Assembly: GCA_948468225.1 (NCBI GenBank)
Contig: CAOKHH010000004.1
Location: 45,411-109,410, forward strand
Origin: an uncultured Clostridia bacterium
GTDB taxonomy: Bacteria > Bacillota > Clostridia > TANB77 > CAG-508
Direction of reading: 5' to 3'
Length of the DNA: 64,000 nt
Shown here: piece after piece, positions 36,758-45,974 of the stretch
Layout of the letters: every line of letters begins with the position of its first letter
Numbering within the stretch: position 1 is the first letter of the stretch
Position numbers and translations under genes: made by a program
Notes under the pieces: generated by a model
What the model saw: only the letters and a program-made list of their open reading frames with translations
Told to the model about the DNA's origin: nothing
Databases searched by the model: none

Positions 36758-37911
36758 TCATACTTTTTTGGTTTGGCGTGATATATTTAACAATATTCCC
36801 ACAGAGCAAAGCAAAATTACAAGAGATGTTCCTCCATAGCTAAAAAATGGTAAAGGTATTCCTGTGTTTGGCATAGATGATGTTACAACTGCGATATTCA
36901 TAATCGCTTGTGTTCCTATAAGTGTTGTTATTCCTGTTGCTAATAAACTACCAAACATATCTGGTGCTCTCATTGCTATTAAAATTCCTCTCCATACAAA
37001 TATAGCAAATAATGCAATTACTGCTATACATCCTATGAATCCCAATTCCTCTGCCAATACTGCGAATATAAAATCATTATGTGGCTCTGGTATGTATAGA
37101 TATTTTTGCTTACTATTCCCGCAATCCTACTCCAAATAGTCCTCCAGAACCTATTGCATATAACCCCTGTATTACTTGCCAACCGAAATGTTTTTTCATA
37201 TGCCCAAGGATTTACAAAAGATGTTAATCTGGCAAGTCTAAATGCTCCCTTTTCTGTATACTTTGCCATTAAGTATAACCCTAATCCAGCAATACCTACT
37301 CCAGCACTTCCAAGTGTTGCAAAATATAATGGTCTAGTTCCTGCCATAAGCATCATTATTGATACTACAACAGCTATTATTATAGTTGCACTTAAATGAT
37401 CTTGAACTAATACCAATATTAGTAATGGTACTGCCACAAAAGCAAGTGGTGCCAAAAAACCTGTTGATAATTTTTTTAGTTTATCTTTATTTTCTGTTAA
37501 TATTGCTGCAAAAAATATTATTAACCCAATTTTAGTTATTTCTGAAGGTTGAAATTGTACTCCTAATTTTACCCATCTTTTAGCACCATTTACCTCTACT
37601 CCAACTCCAGGTATCAATACAAACAATAGTATTACAACAGATGCAATATAAGCAAATAAATATACTTTTCTGTTTCTATATTTTCTATAATCTACTCTAG
37701 ATATCATTACCATTAGTACAATTCCAATAGCCGCACTTTGTACTTGCCTTATTACATAAGTATAACTGCTTCCCGTTTCTGCCAATGATGATGGTGAACT
37801 TGCTGATAATACCATTATTATTCCTAATGCCAAAAGTAATGCAACTGTTATACATAAAGTAAAATCACATGGTTTTAATTTAGATTTTCCAGTTTGTATA
37901 TTATCTTTCAA
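36758..37911 (-). CDS. ftsW: SEDS peptidoglycan glycosyltransferase FtsW/SpoVE (two CGG +1 recodings)
   Basis: Polymerises lipid II during division with its cognate class B PBP. About 384 residues with roughly ten membrane spans. The plain frame breaks twice. At 37183-37185 the frame reads TTT CGG TTG; skipping C gives EKTFGWQVIQGLYAIGSGG, the conserved SEDS loop. At 37119-37121 it reads TTG CGG GAA; skipping C gives GVGLGNSKQKYLYIPEPHND, the most conserved motif of the family, then FIFAVLAEELGFIG. Both shifts are needed within 21 codons for one protein. The C-terminus keeps GxPLPFxSYGG (GIPLPFFSYGGTS). It lies in the dcw cluster between mraY and murG; murD is absent here. Confidence 0.94.
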
Positions 37912-37929
37912 TTTTTTATTTCCTTTCTG

Positions 37930-38907
37930 CTATACAGCATATATTCCTATTATGCATACAATTGTTGTTATTAAGCTAAATATAGATACTACTTTATTTT
38001 CACTCCACCCACTTAATTCAAAATGATGATGTAGTGGCGCCATTTTAAATATTCTTTTCTTAGTTTTTCTATAATACGTAACTTGAATTATTACAGATAA
38101 CGTTTCTAATATTGGAATTACTGCCAATATTAAAATTATAAATGGCATTTTTAAGTAGATTGCCATTGCTGATATTATTCCACCTAGCATTAAAGAACCT
38201 GTGTCTCCCATAAATACTTTTGCTGGATGTATATTGAATATTAGGAAACCTAAAATTGCTCCACATACAATGCTTCCAAATATAACAATTGGTTCTGATT
38301 TATATATCATTCCAATTGCAGTTAATGTTGCTATTATTATTACTGAAACACTTCCGCCTAACCCATCTACTCCATCTGTTAAATTTACTGCATTTGTTGT
38401 TGCTAATATTACAAAAATTATAAATGGTATATATATCCAAATAGGCATTATAATTGTACTTTTGAAAAATGGTATTATTATTTCAGTACCTAATCCTAAA
38501 AAATTTATTATATAAATTGCAAATATTACAGAAATAACTAATAACCCTAGCATTTTTAAGCTTGGTTTTAATCCCTTTGTGTTTTTCAAAATTAGCTTTT
38601 TAAAATCATCTATAAACCCAATTAACCCAATTCCAACTGCCATTATTAGAAGTGGTATCATGCTTTTTGCTACTTCCATATTAGTTCTAAAATAATACAG
38701 AAAAGCAATTACTACTGATATTATTATTGCAAGTAGCATAATTACTCCACCCATTGTTGGAGTTCCTTGTTTTGATAAATGGCTCTGTGGTCCATCTGTT
38801 CTTTCAATTTGACCTACTTTTAGTTTTCTTAGTATTGGTATTATAATTAGCGCAAGTATAATTGATATTATAAATGTTGATATTAGTATAATAATTTGAA
38901 AATTCAA
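37930..38907 (-). CDS. mraY: Phospho-N-acetylmuramoyl-pentapeptide transferase
   Basis: Makes lipid I from UDP-MurNAc-pentapeptide and undecaprenyl phosphate. About 325 residues with ten membrane helices. I prefer the TTG start at 38907, which follows AAAGGAGG; an in-frame ATG at 38940 exists without such a site. Motifs: KQGTPTMGGV (about 45), the aspartates in GFIDDFKK, the loop NLTDGVDGLGG, FNIHPAKVFMGDTGS and the late PLHHHFELSG. No CGG. Confidence 0.95.
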   Translation of the reverse strand: MNFQIIILISTFIISIILALIIIPILRKLKVGQIERTDGPQSHLSKQGTPTMGGVIMLLAIIISVVIAFLYYFRTNMEVAKSMIPLLIMAVGIGLIGFIDDFKKLILKNTKGLKPSLKMLGLLVISVIFAIYIINFLGLGTEIIIPFFKSTIIMPIWIYIPFIIFVILATTNAVNLTDGVDGLGGSVSVIIIATLTAIGMIYKSEPIVIFGSIVCGAILGFLIFNIHPAKVFMGDTGSLMLGGIISAMAIYLKMPFIILILAVIPILETLSVIIQVTYYRKTKKRIFKMAPLHHHFELSGWSENKVVSIFSLITTIVCIIGIYAV

Positions 38908-38967
38908 ATTTTTTCCTCCTTTGTTTTCTATTTTATACAATAATATTTACAATAAATTCCGCAGTAT

Positions 38968-39016
38968 TTTAGGTATCATATATTATTTTTGAAAAAATAA
39001 TATATGCATACCTAAA
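38968..39016 (-). terminator. Long AT-rich hairpin between murE and mraY
   Basis: TTTAGGTA-N2-ATATATTATTTTT pairs with AAAAATAATATATGCATACC then TAAA across a tiny loop. It is terminator-like or a processing site; no strict T run follows. Confidence 0.5.
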
Positions 39017-39024
39017 GCAATTAT

Positions 39025-40488
39025 TTATCTTATTATTTTGTTTATTATTTCTCTTTCATCCATATGTTGTTTCTTTCCATTTATTTCTTGATATGTTTCA
39101 TGTCCTTTTCCGGCTAGTACAATGATGTCTGCTTTCGTTGCCATATTTATTGCATGTTTAATGGCTTCTGTTCTATCTACTATTGATATATATTTACTAC
39201 CTGTTCTTTTTATTCCAACTTCAATTTCTTTAATTATATCTTCTGGATTTTCTGTTCTTGGATTATCTGATGTTATTATAGTAAAGTCTGCGATTTTTCC
39301 TGCTATTTCTCCCATTATTGCTCTTTTTGTATTATCTCTATCTCCACCACATCCAAATACTGCTATTACTCTACCTCTTGTATATGATTTTACTGTTTGA
39401 AGTATGTTTTCTAAACTTTCTGGCGTATGAGCATAATCTATCATTATTGTAATATCTCTCTTGTTTGGAACTATTTCACTTCTACCAGGAACACTTATAC
39501 TTCCTAGTGCAACTTTGATTTCTTCCGCATTTACTCCAAATTTTAATGCAATACTTATTGCAGCTAGTGAATTATATACACTATATCTTCCTGGAATTGT
39601 TACTTTTATTCTTTCATTTTTAGTATCTATTTTTACCTTAAAATCTGATGTTGTATTTGTAACTGTTAAATCTTTTGCTATTAGATCTGCAGAATTATCT
39701 ATTCCAAATGTTTTTATTTCACAACTTAATTCTTTACTTTTTAATTTTGCTACATAGAAATCATCAGCATTTATATAAGCTGTTTTACACATTGTAAATA
39801 ATTTTGCTTTTGAATTATAATAATCTTCCATATCTGTATGTTCTTTTTTGCTTATGTGATCCTTAGAAAAGTTTGTAAATACTCCTATATCGAAATCGCA
39901 TCCTAAAACTCTATTTAATTTTAAACTTTGTGATGATACTTCCATTATAACTGTATCAACTTTTTCTTCTGCCATTTTAGCTAACATTTCTTGAAGTTCT
40001 ATGCTTTCAGGAGTTGTTCTTGAACTTTCTGAAATTTTTTCATCTCCTATGTAATTTGCAATTGTCCCTATCATTCCAACCTTTTGGCCATGCTTTTCTA
40101 AAATTGCCTTTAACATAAACGCTGTTGTTGTTTTTCCTTTAGTTCCAGTTATTCCTATTAAATTAAATTTTTTTGATGGATTTTTATAAAAATTACAAGA
40201 TGCAATTGCTAATAACTCTCTTGTATCTTTGCATACTACAACTGTTATATCATCTGCCAATTTTTCTTTCGAGAATTTATATCCGTCTTCAGCAACTATA
40301 ACTTTTGCTCCATTTTCTATTGCTTCATCTATATATTCGTGACCATCATTATCAAAACCTCTTATTGCAACAAACATATCTCCATTAGTAATTTTCTTTG
40401 AGTCACATTCGATTTTATTTACATCAACATCCAAGTCTCCCTTTGCTTTTAAACCATCTATGCCACTTAGCACTTTTTTTAACTCCAT
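39025..40488 (-). CDS. murE: UDP-MurNAc-tripeptide synthetase
   Basis: Adds the third stem-peptide residue to UDP-MurNAc-L-Ala-D-Glu. 487 residues from the ATG at 40488 (MELKKVLSG) behind GGAGG. P-loop GITGTKGKTTTAFM (about 112-125), SSQSLKLNRV and a C-terminal ligase domain with DYAHTPESL. DNPRTENP, the usual DNPR signature of enzymes that add meso-diaminopimelate, is present, which agrees with dapL/dapF in this window. No CGG. Confidence 0.95.
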   Translation of the reverse strand: MELKKVLSGIDGLKAKGDLDVDVNKIECDSKKITNGDMFVAIRGFDNDGHEYIDEAIENGAKVIVAEDGYKFSKEKLADDITVVVCKDTRELLAIASCNFYKNPSKKFNLIGITGTKGKTTTAFMLKAILEKHGQKVGMIGTIANYIGDEKISESSRTTPESIELQEMLAKMAEEKVDTVIMEVSSQSLKLNRVLGCDFDIGVFTNFSKDHISKKEHTDMEDYYNSKAKLFTMCKTAYINADDFYVAKLKSKELSCEIKTFGIDNSADLIAKDLTVTNTTSDFKVKIDTKNERIKVTIPGRYSVYNSLAAISIALKFGVNAEEIKVALGSISVPGRSEIVPNKRDITIMIDYAHTPESLENILQTVKSYTRGRVIAVFGCGGDRDNTKRAIMGEIAGKIADFTIITSDNPRTENPEDIIKEIEVGIKRTGSKYISIVDRTEAIKHAINMATKADIIVLAGKGHETYQEINGKKQHMDEREIINKIIR

Positions 40489-40624
40489 AGTTAATACCTC
40501 CATTTATCTAAAAAATTTATTTCAAGATAATCATAATTTGTATATTTCAACTAGTTTATTATATATCTATTTTTTTCATTTGTATAGTTTTTTTTGAATT
40601 TTATTATTACTATTTGTTATTAGC

Positions 40625-40728
40625 AATTATAAATATATATTATTTTGAATAAAAGCCTAAGCAGCACGGCTGCCGGATTACCCGTGAAGCCTCGAAGGTT
40701 TTATGAAAAATAATATATATTTATAATT
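40625..40728 (-). ncRNA. Candidate structured RNA with a perfect 22-bp closing stem, between PBP 3' part and murE
   Basis: 40625-40646 and 40707-40728 are perfectly complementary over 22 AT-rich bases. ATAAAAGCCT / AGGTTTTAT extends the stem. The enclosed about 45 bases are GC-rich, with GCAGCACGGCTGC as one hairpin (40660-40672) and CACGG/CCGTG as an alternative. The layout resembles 27822-27966. Not a terminator (no T run) and no Rfam class I recognise. Strand assumed from the dcw operon. Confidence 0.4.
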
Positions 40729-40741
40729 TAATACAATAATC

Positions 40742-41022
40742 TTATTCCGTATATAATATAACTTTTGTTTCTTCTTGTACTGTTATTCCTTGCTTTGGTA
40801 ATTGATCTAATATAACTGGATTTTCTATACTACTTTCTTCATTATTACTATGAATTTCGTATTGCAACCCAATACTATTTAATGTCTTTTTTGCTTCTTT
40901 TAAATCCATACCTATTACATTTGGCATTACTACTGAATTCGTTTGCTTCTCTTGTTTTTTTATAACATCTAAATAAGGCAAGGCTTCCCCTAAAACTTGT
41001 GAAGCTATTGGTGCTGCAACAC
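40742..41022 (-). pseudogene. Displaced 3' part of the dcw PBP gene (PASTA domain)
   Basis: The open frame on the minus strand entering from 41022 reads GVAAPIASQVLGEALPYLDV, the end of the class B transpeptidase domain, then one PASTA domain (VVMPNVIGMDLKEAKKTLN to KVILYTE). It lacks its own start and is the missing end of the gene at 52926-54660, from which it is separated by the 11.9 kb element. Joined at the 13-bp repeat, the frame is continuous. One C-terminal PASTA domain is typical of SpoVD/PbpX-type enzymes. Confidence 0.9.
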
Positions 41023-41035
41023 CACCTCCTTGGTG
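41023..41035. other. Attachment site copy, left end of the element
   Basis: CACCTCCTTGGTG, which encodes HQGG of the transpeptidase domain when read on the minus strand. It is itself partly palindromic (CACC...GGTG). Confidence 0.85.
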
Positions 41036-41056
41036 TATTTATGCACAAAAAATAGA

Positions 41057-41082
41057 GGGGCGACTAAAGCCGCCCCCCTTAC
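41057..41082 (-). repeat. GC palindrome after the first dockerin gene
   Basis: GGGGCGACTAAAGCCGCC then CCCCTTAC, a GTAAGGGG variant of the repeat family, between the dockerin gene stop and the left attachment site. It may also act as a weak terminator. Confidence 0.6.
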
Positions 41083-41097
41083 AGTAAAATTTAAATT

Positions 41098-44000
41098 CTA
41101 TAATCCTACAGTCATCATTTTTAATTTTAATAAGTCTGATACTTCTACCATTCCATTTTCATTTAAATCTGCTGCAATTCCTTCAATGTCAGTTGGTTTT
41201 GCCAAATCTACTATGAATAATTTCAATTTTAATAGATCTGAAACTGTTACTAATCCATCTTGATCTACATCTCCTGCTATTATTAACTTATATTGTTTAT
41301 CTTCTCCTGCTTTTAGTATCATTCCTACTGTTATAGTATCAGTTTCTTCTAAAACTTTTCCATCTTTATCTGTTACTACTAATTCTTCATTTGATTCTAC
41401 ATTTTCTTTGAATTCCTTTACTGTTGTTCCTTCTGGAATTCTTGAAATATAGTTCTTTCTAACTTTGTATTTGCTAGAAGTAACTGTTGTATCTTCTATA
41501 ATCCAATCAACTTTTGCTACTGCTGTTCCTTTATTTCCTGCTTTATCTTCAAATTTGAAAGTAAATTGTCCATTTTCATCAAATGTATAATCTCTACTAG
41601 TACCATTGTTTGTAATTATTATTTCTTCACTTTCATTTGTTAGAGTTGCTACTACTTCGCCTTTTGTAGCCTCTGTTGTACTGTAGCTAACTTGTGCTGT
41701 TGGAGCAATTTTATCAATCCAATCTACTTTTGCTATATGTTGTTTTACCTCTGAACTTTCAGTATCTGAAGAACTTTTGTATCTAAATGTAAATTCTCCA
41801 TTGTCTATAAATGTATGTGTTTTTTCACCTTCGCTTACCATTTCAACACTTACATGTTTACCAGTAGTATCAATTATATATGGATTTATAGTTGCTATAA
41901 CATCTTTATTTGTTAGATTTGTAATATTATATGTAATATCACTAGCTAAAATTGTGGTATTATTACTTATATAATCTACTTTTATACTCTTATATAATAA
42001 GTTTTCTGCTTTATCAACAAGCTTAAATTCATATTCTCCACTTGTTGCTAATGCCAATTCTAATGGATTTGATTTTGAACTTTCTTGTAGCACTCTTAAA
42101 TCTTGTTTTTCTTCATCTGTTATCGTTACGGCATTTCCTTCATTATCAAAATATTCTTCGTTTACTACTTCTCCATTTTCTAATGTAGTTACATAAACTC
42201 CAACAGTTGATACTTTACCAGTTGTATTTTTATATGTAATTTTTTTATTATTTCCTTGTTCATCTATATCAATTACTTTGTATATATTACCTGAATTATC
42301 TAAATATGAAATGTCTGTTATTTTACCGTTTTCAACTTCAATATAATTTATTTTATTATTATCTTCATCTAGTAAATATACATCTTCGCTAATATTATCT
42401 AATAAAATATGTAACTTTTTATCTGCATCTAACACATAATCTACATCTGCTGTTGGTCCATCTTTATCAATCCAAGTAACTTTTGCTTCAGCTGTTCCTT
42501 TATTTCCATTTCTATCTACAAATTCAAATGTAAATTCTCCATTTTCAGTAAATATATATGTATCGCTTCCACCATTATTTGTAATTGTTATTTCTGTGCT
42601 TGGATTTACAAGTCTTGCAACTACTTGCTCATTAGTTGACTCAGTTGTACTATATGCAATACCTGCTGTTGGATGTGGATTTTTTGTTAAATCTTGGTAT
42701 AAGTTAAATGCTCTTGCAGTAAACCAGTTTCCATTAGATGCTCTATTTGCTACTATTTTAACGTATTGTACTTCTTTTGGTTCTGCAATTTCAAATGCTT
42801 TTGTATTTTTTACTGCGTCTGCATTTGTATCTGCTGCATTTGTATATGTTAAGTTTTGTAATTTTGCTAATTCTACCCAATTTTCTCCATCCATACTTCC
42901 CAAAACTGTTCCATCTAATATTTTACCATTTCCACCACCTGCTGGTACATATTCTACTGCTGATAAAACAACTGACTTATCTAATTTTATTACAATATAA
43001 CGCTGTCCATCTGTTCCATTCCAAGCTGAATGCCATCTTGTATTATAGTTTGCATCTATTGCATTTGTAGCTGCTCCACCATTGCTTGTTGCTTCTGTTG
43101 AAACGCTATGTATGCTTAAGTGTGATACTGGAATATATTTTCTTGTGTCTGGTTGATTGTCTTCAGTAAATGTGAATATTTCTGATGGTGCGCTTGTTAC
43201 TTTTGTACCTGTCGCACTTTGTCTTAATTGAACTGTTTTGTTTCCTGTTAAATCTGGAGATGCTACGCTATATGAAGTCCACTCGTCTTCTTCTGTATAA
43301 CGCCACTCTGTTGCTGAATTAACTCCCAATACTCTATTCTCTAAATCGCTAGCATATACTGTACTTGGCAAAGTATTTTCTGTAATATTGATTGTGAATG
43401 TATAGCTTAACCCTAAAAATCTAATTATAATATTATTTTCTGCAGTAATACTTTCTATTTCTGCTTTAGTTAAAGTAACTGAGTCCTCTGTAGTATATTC
43501 TGAAAAAGTTACACCACCATCTAAACTATAGCCATATGAAATAGAATAGTTTGGATTTTTAACTAATTTACCTGCATTTGCTCCATCAAAAGAAAATGTT
43601 ACAGGATCTGGTTGAGTTTTTCCTAAAAGTTGATTAGCGTGCTCTCTAACACCACCGGCATGAAGATTATCTGCTTGTGTAGCGTTAGTAGCTGCTTTTA
43701 AAGTTTCTTTTTCAAGTCTATCTACTTCTAACCTATCATTTCCTTCTAAATATGGTCTTATAACTGCTAATAAATCGTACATTGCAACAGGATTGTAATC
43801 GTATGCGTCTATTATTTTTCCTGCTAAATCAAACCAATCTGCAGAAGTTATTGTTCCACCCTCATTTTTAACACTCATATTTTTATATATAGATATAATA
43901 TAATCATAAGTGTCTAGGTTTATATCATTAACTTTTAAAGACTCTAAATAAGTTTCTAATTTTTTATTGTTATCTGTATAAGAATTTGCAACTAAATTGT

Positions 44001-45750
44001 AATATACTGATTTCTTATATTTTTCATAGTTATTTAAGTTTTCTTGAGCTAAATAAAGGTAACCTGAACTTGTTGCTCCTTTAGAGCCACTAATATTTTG
44101 GTCTGCAAAATATTTATTTGCCCAGTCAAATATGTAACGATAACGGCCTCCACCGCCCCACTTAGTACCAGTGCTTGACCAGCTTCCATATCTAGGTGTC
44201 CAAAATCCATCACCATTTTCATATTGATAATATTGTATAAATGGTTCGTGAGATGGTTGATAGCCTCCTGTTGCTGGAATTCCATTAACACGGTACATTG
44301 CTTGACCAAAACGAGATTCGTTCCAGCATATACCTCCAGCTTCAATAACCATCCAAAATCTTTGAACTTTATCGCCAAAAGGCACATTATATTTTGTTAA
44401 AAAATATTTTGCATCATATGTTTCTCTATTTGCTTCATCATAAAGTCTAGCTTGATTATAATTTGGTGATATATATGGTACCATCCAAAAACTTATACTT
44501 TTTTTATCGTGAGTAAATCCATTAAGCCAAACATAATCTATATTGCTAGCACCCTCTTGCATAACCATACGCATTAACTCAACGTGATAATCTTTAAACC
44601 ATTCATTTTCAACCATTTCTCCGTCTAACCCATTATTTGGCATTACCATAAGTTTATGATTATCAAATAAATCTTTGACTATCTCAAAACGTTCCACATA
44701 GTCATAATTTGCTGCTAAATGTGAGAATGTAAGTGGTGTAGAATTTGCGTCAGTTGAATATGCTGCAGCTAATCCTATAAGCATTTTTTGATAAACATAT
44801 CCGTTTTCTGTTTCGAATTCAGCTTTGTACTTAGTGTATATGTCTTTTACAACATTCAAAAATTTTAATGTTCCAGTAATTTCTCCAACTTCAATAACTT
44901 GCTCTAATCTTTCATCATCACTTAATATCCAATCTAATGTATCTAGCGTATCTTTATCAATATTTGCATATGCTTGTAATATCTCATAATCAAATTTTCT
45001 TACGAACTCTCTTTCAAGTATCAATCTATAATTATTTTCATAGTTATATTTTACATCATGTGCACTTAAAGTATCATCATAATATTGTAAATCGTGAATT
45101 TTATTATATTCTTTTGAAGCACCTGAAACGTAACCATCTTTATATAACTTAGCATTTGCATAAACTGCATGGTCTGAATCCTGATTTCCATTATTATGAG
45201 CATATAATTTTATATAATTTTTTCCTCTTATATCTATCTCTATAAATTCCGCTTCGCTATTTCCTTTTTTTACCGGAGGTGTGGCTGAAGTTTCTAAATC
45301 CCAATTTTCTCCATCAACAGAAGTATAAATTGAAAATTTAACACCATTACCATTTGTACCTCTACTGGCATCTACACCATAATATGTAGAAAAATAATCA
45401 TAATCAAGGTCAGATATATCATATACTAGAGTACTTGTCGCATGAGCTGATATTCCTTTTAGAAATTTCTCTTGTTCACCATTTACAATTAAAGTTATCA
45501 AACCTTTATTGTATTTAGTTTCTAAATTTTGATCTAATGTTATGCTACCCCAACCTACTGATGATTGGTCTTTTATGTACGCAATGTCAGATAAGTAGCA
45601 AAACTCTTCACTTGTCTCTTGTTCTGTTGCAAAAGATTTACTAGAAAATCCTGGTAATAATAAAAATATTATTAATAATAAAGTAAAACAAAAACTTAAT
45701 TTTAACAAGAATTTAATTTTATCTTTGTTATTTTTCATATTTTTTTCCAT
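41098..45750 (-). CDS. Giant secreted protein: NPCBM-like, transglutaminase-like, F5/8C, Ig-like repeats and dockerin
   Basis: 1550 residues; ATG at 45750 behind GGAGG. Signal peptide (about 10-42, ending SKSFA). An N-terminal NPCBM-like sugar-binding domain follows (about 48-205; KGISAHATSTLVYDI). A long helical region leads to a papain/transglutaminase-like core with AGGICWNESRFGQ (Cys), GIPATGGYQPSHEPF (His) and GDGFW (about 470-530). An F5/8 type C domain (about 900-1040; NTRWHSAW) precedes Ig-like repeats (GEFTFEFVDRNGNKGTA). The C-terminus is a type I dockerin with two calcium-binding repeats, DVDQDGLVTVSDLLKLKLF and DLNENGMVEVSDLLKLKMM. It likely acts on glycoprotein or glycan outside the cell. 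No cohesin is in this window. Confidence 0.82.
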   Translation of the reverse strand: MEKNMKNNKDKIKFLLKLSFCFTLLLIIFLLLPGFSSKSFATEQETSEEFCYLSDIAYIKDQSSVGWGSITLDQNLETKYNKGLITLIVNGEQEKFLKGISAHATSTLVYDISDLDYDYFSTYYGVDASRGTNGNGVKFSIYTSVDGENWDLETSATPPVKKGNSEAEFIEIDIRGKNYIKLYAHNNGNQDSDHAVYANAKLYKDGYVSGASKEYNKIHDLQYYDDTLSAHDVKYNYENNYRLILEREFVRKFDYEILQAYANIDKDTLDTLDWILSDDERLEQVIEVGEITGTLKFLNVVKDIYTKYKAEFETENGYVYQKMLIGLAAAYSTDANSTPLTFSHLAANYDYVERFEIVKDLFDNHKLMVMPNNGLDGEMVENEWFKDYHVELMRMVMQEGASNIDYVWLNGFTHDKKSISFWMVPYISPNYNQARLYDEANRETYDAKYFLTKYNVPFGDKVQRFWMVIEAGGICWNESRFGQAMYRVNGIPATGGYQPSHEPFIQYYQYENGDGFWTPRYGSWSSTGTKWGGGGRYRYIFDWANKYFADQNISGSKGATSSGYLYLAQENLNNYEKYKKSVYYNLVANSYTDNNKKLETYLESLKVNDINLDTYDYIISIYKNMSVKNEGGTITSADWFDLAGKIIDAYDYNPVAMYDLLAVIRPYLEGNDRLEVDRLEKETLKAATNATQADNLHAGGVREHANQLLGKTQPDPVTFSFDGANAGKLVKNPNYSISYGYSLDGGVTFSEYTTEDSVTLTKAEIESITAENNIIIRFLGLSYTFTINITENTLPSTVYASDLENRVLGVNSATEWRYTEEDEWTSYSVASPDLTGNKTVQLRQSATGTKVTSAPSEIFTFTEDNQPDTRKYIPVSHLSIHSVSTEATSNGGAATNAIDANYNTRWHSAWNGTDGQRYIVIKLDKSVVLSAVEYVPAGGGNGKILDGTVLGSMDGENWVELAKLQNLTYTNAADTNADAVKNTKAFEIAEPKEVQYVKIVANRASNGNWFTARAFNLYQDLTKNPHPTAGIAYSTTESTNEQVVARLVNPSTEITITNNGGSDTYIFTENGEFTFEFVDRNGNKGTAEAKVTWIDKDGPTADVDYVLDADKKLHILLDNISEDVYLLDEDNNKINYIEVENGKITDISYLDNSGNIYKVIDIDEQGNNKKITYKNTTGKVSTVGVYVTTLENGEVVNEEYFDNEGNAVTITDEEKQDLRVLQESSKSNPLELALATSGEYEFKLVDKAENLLYKSIKVDYISNNTTILASDITYNITNLTNKDVIATINPYIIDTTGKHVSVEMVSEGEKTHTFIDNGEFTFRYKSSSDTESSEVKQHIAKVDWIDKIAPTAQVSYSTTEATKGEVVATLTNESEEIIITNNGTSRDYTFDENGQFTFKFEDKAGNKGTAVAKVDWIIEDTTVTSSKYKVRKNYISRIPEGTTVKEFKENVESNEELVVTDKDGKVLEETDTITVGMILKAGEDKQYKLIIAGDVDQDGLVTVSDLLKLKLFIVDLAKPTDIEGIAADLNENGMVEVSDLLKLKMMTVGL

Positions 45751-45836
45751 TTTAGACCTCCATATTTTCCAAAATATTACATAATCAATTATATTATACT
45801 ACATTTTTTAGAGATTTTCAATATATGTTTACATAA

Positions 45837-45905
45837 GAAAAGTGGCTTGCCAAATGTATAGATTGCTTCGCAATCGCACAAATGAATGAAACTTAACCTT
45901 GTTAT
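45837..45905 (+). repeat. Dispersed repeat, copy in the element
   Basis: AAGAAAAGTGGC...TGCTTCGCA...AACTTAACCTTGTT, about 70 bases. The inverted copy is at 57403-57470 outside the element. The two differ mainly in the inner loop. Confidence 0.65.
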
Positions 45906-45936
45906 TCCAGAAAGTTCGTTAGAACTTTCTGGAATA

Positions 45937-45965
45937 ACAAAAAAGAGGCGATTTCAATCGCCTCA
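45937..45965 (-). terminator. Terminator of the second dockerin gene
   Basis: GAGGCGATTGAAATCGCCTC followed by TTTTTT on the minus strand, next to the stop at 45975. A second long palindrome, TTCCAGAAAGTTCGTTAGAA then CTTTCTGGAA, lies at 45901-45938. Confidence 0.85.
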
Positions 45966-45974
45966 ACAAATTTT

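Noticed and set aside
44049..44387. Minus-strand 112-codon frame inside the first dockerin gene
   Set aside because: Overlaps the well-supported dockerin frame and has no domain or ribosome site.
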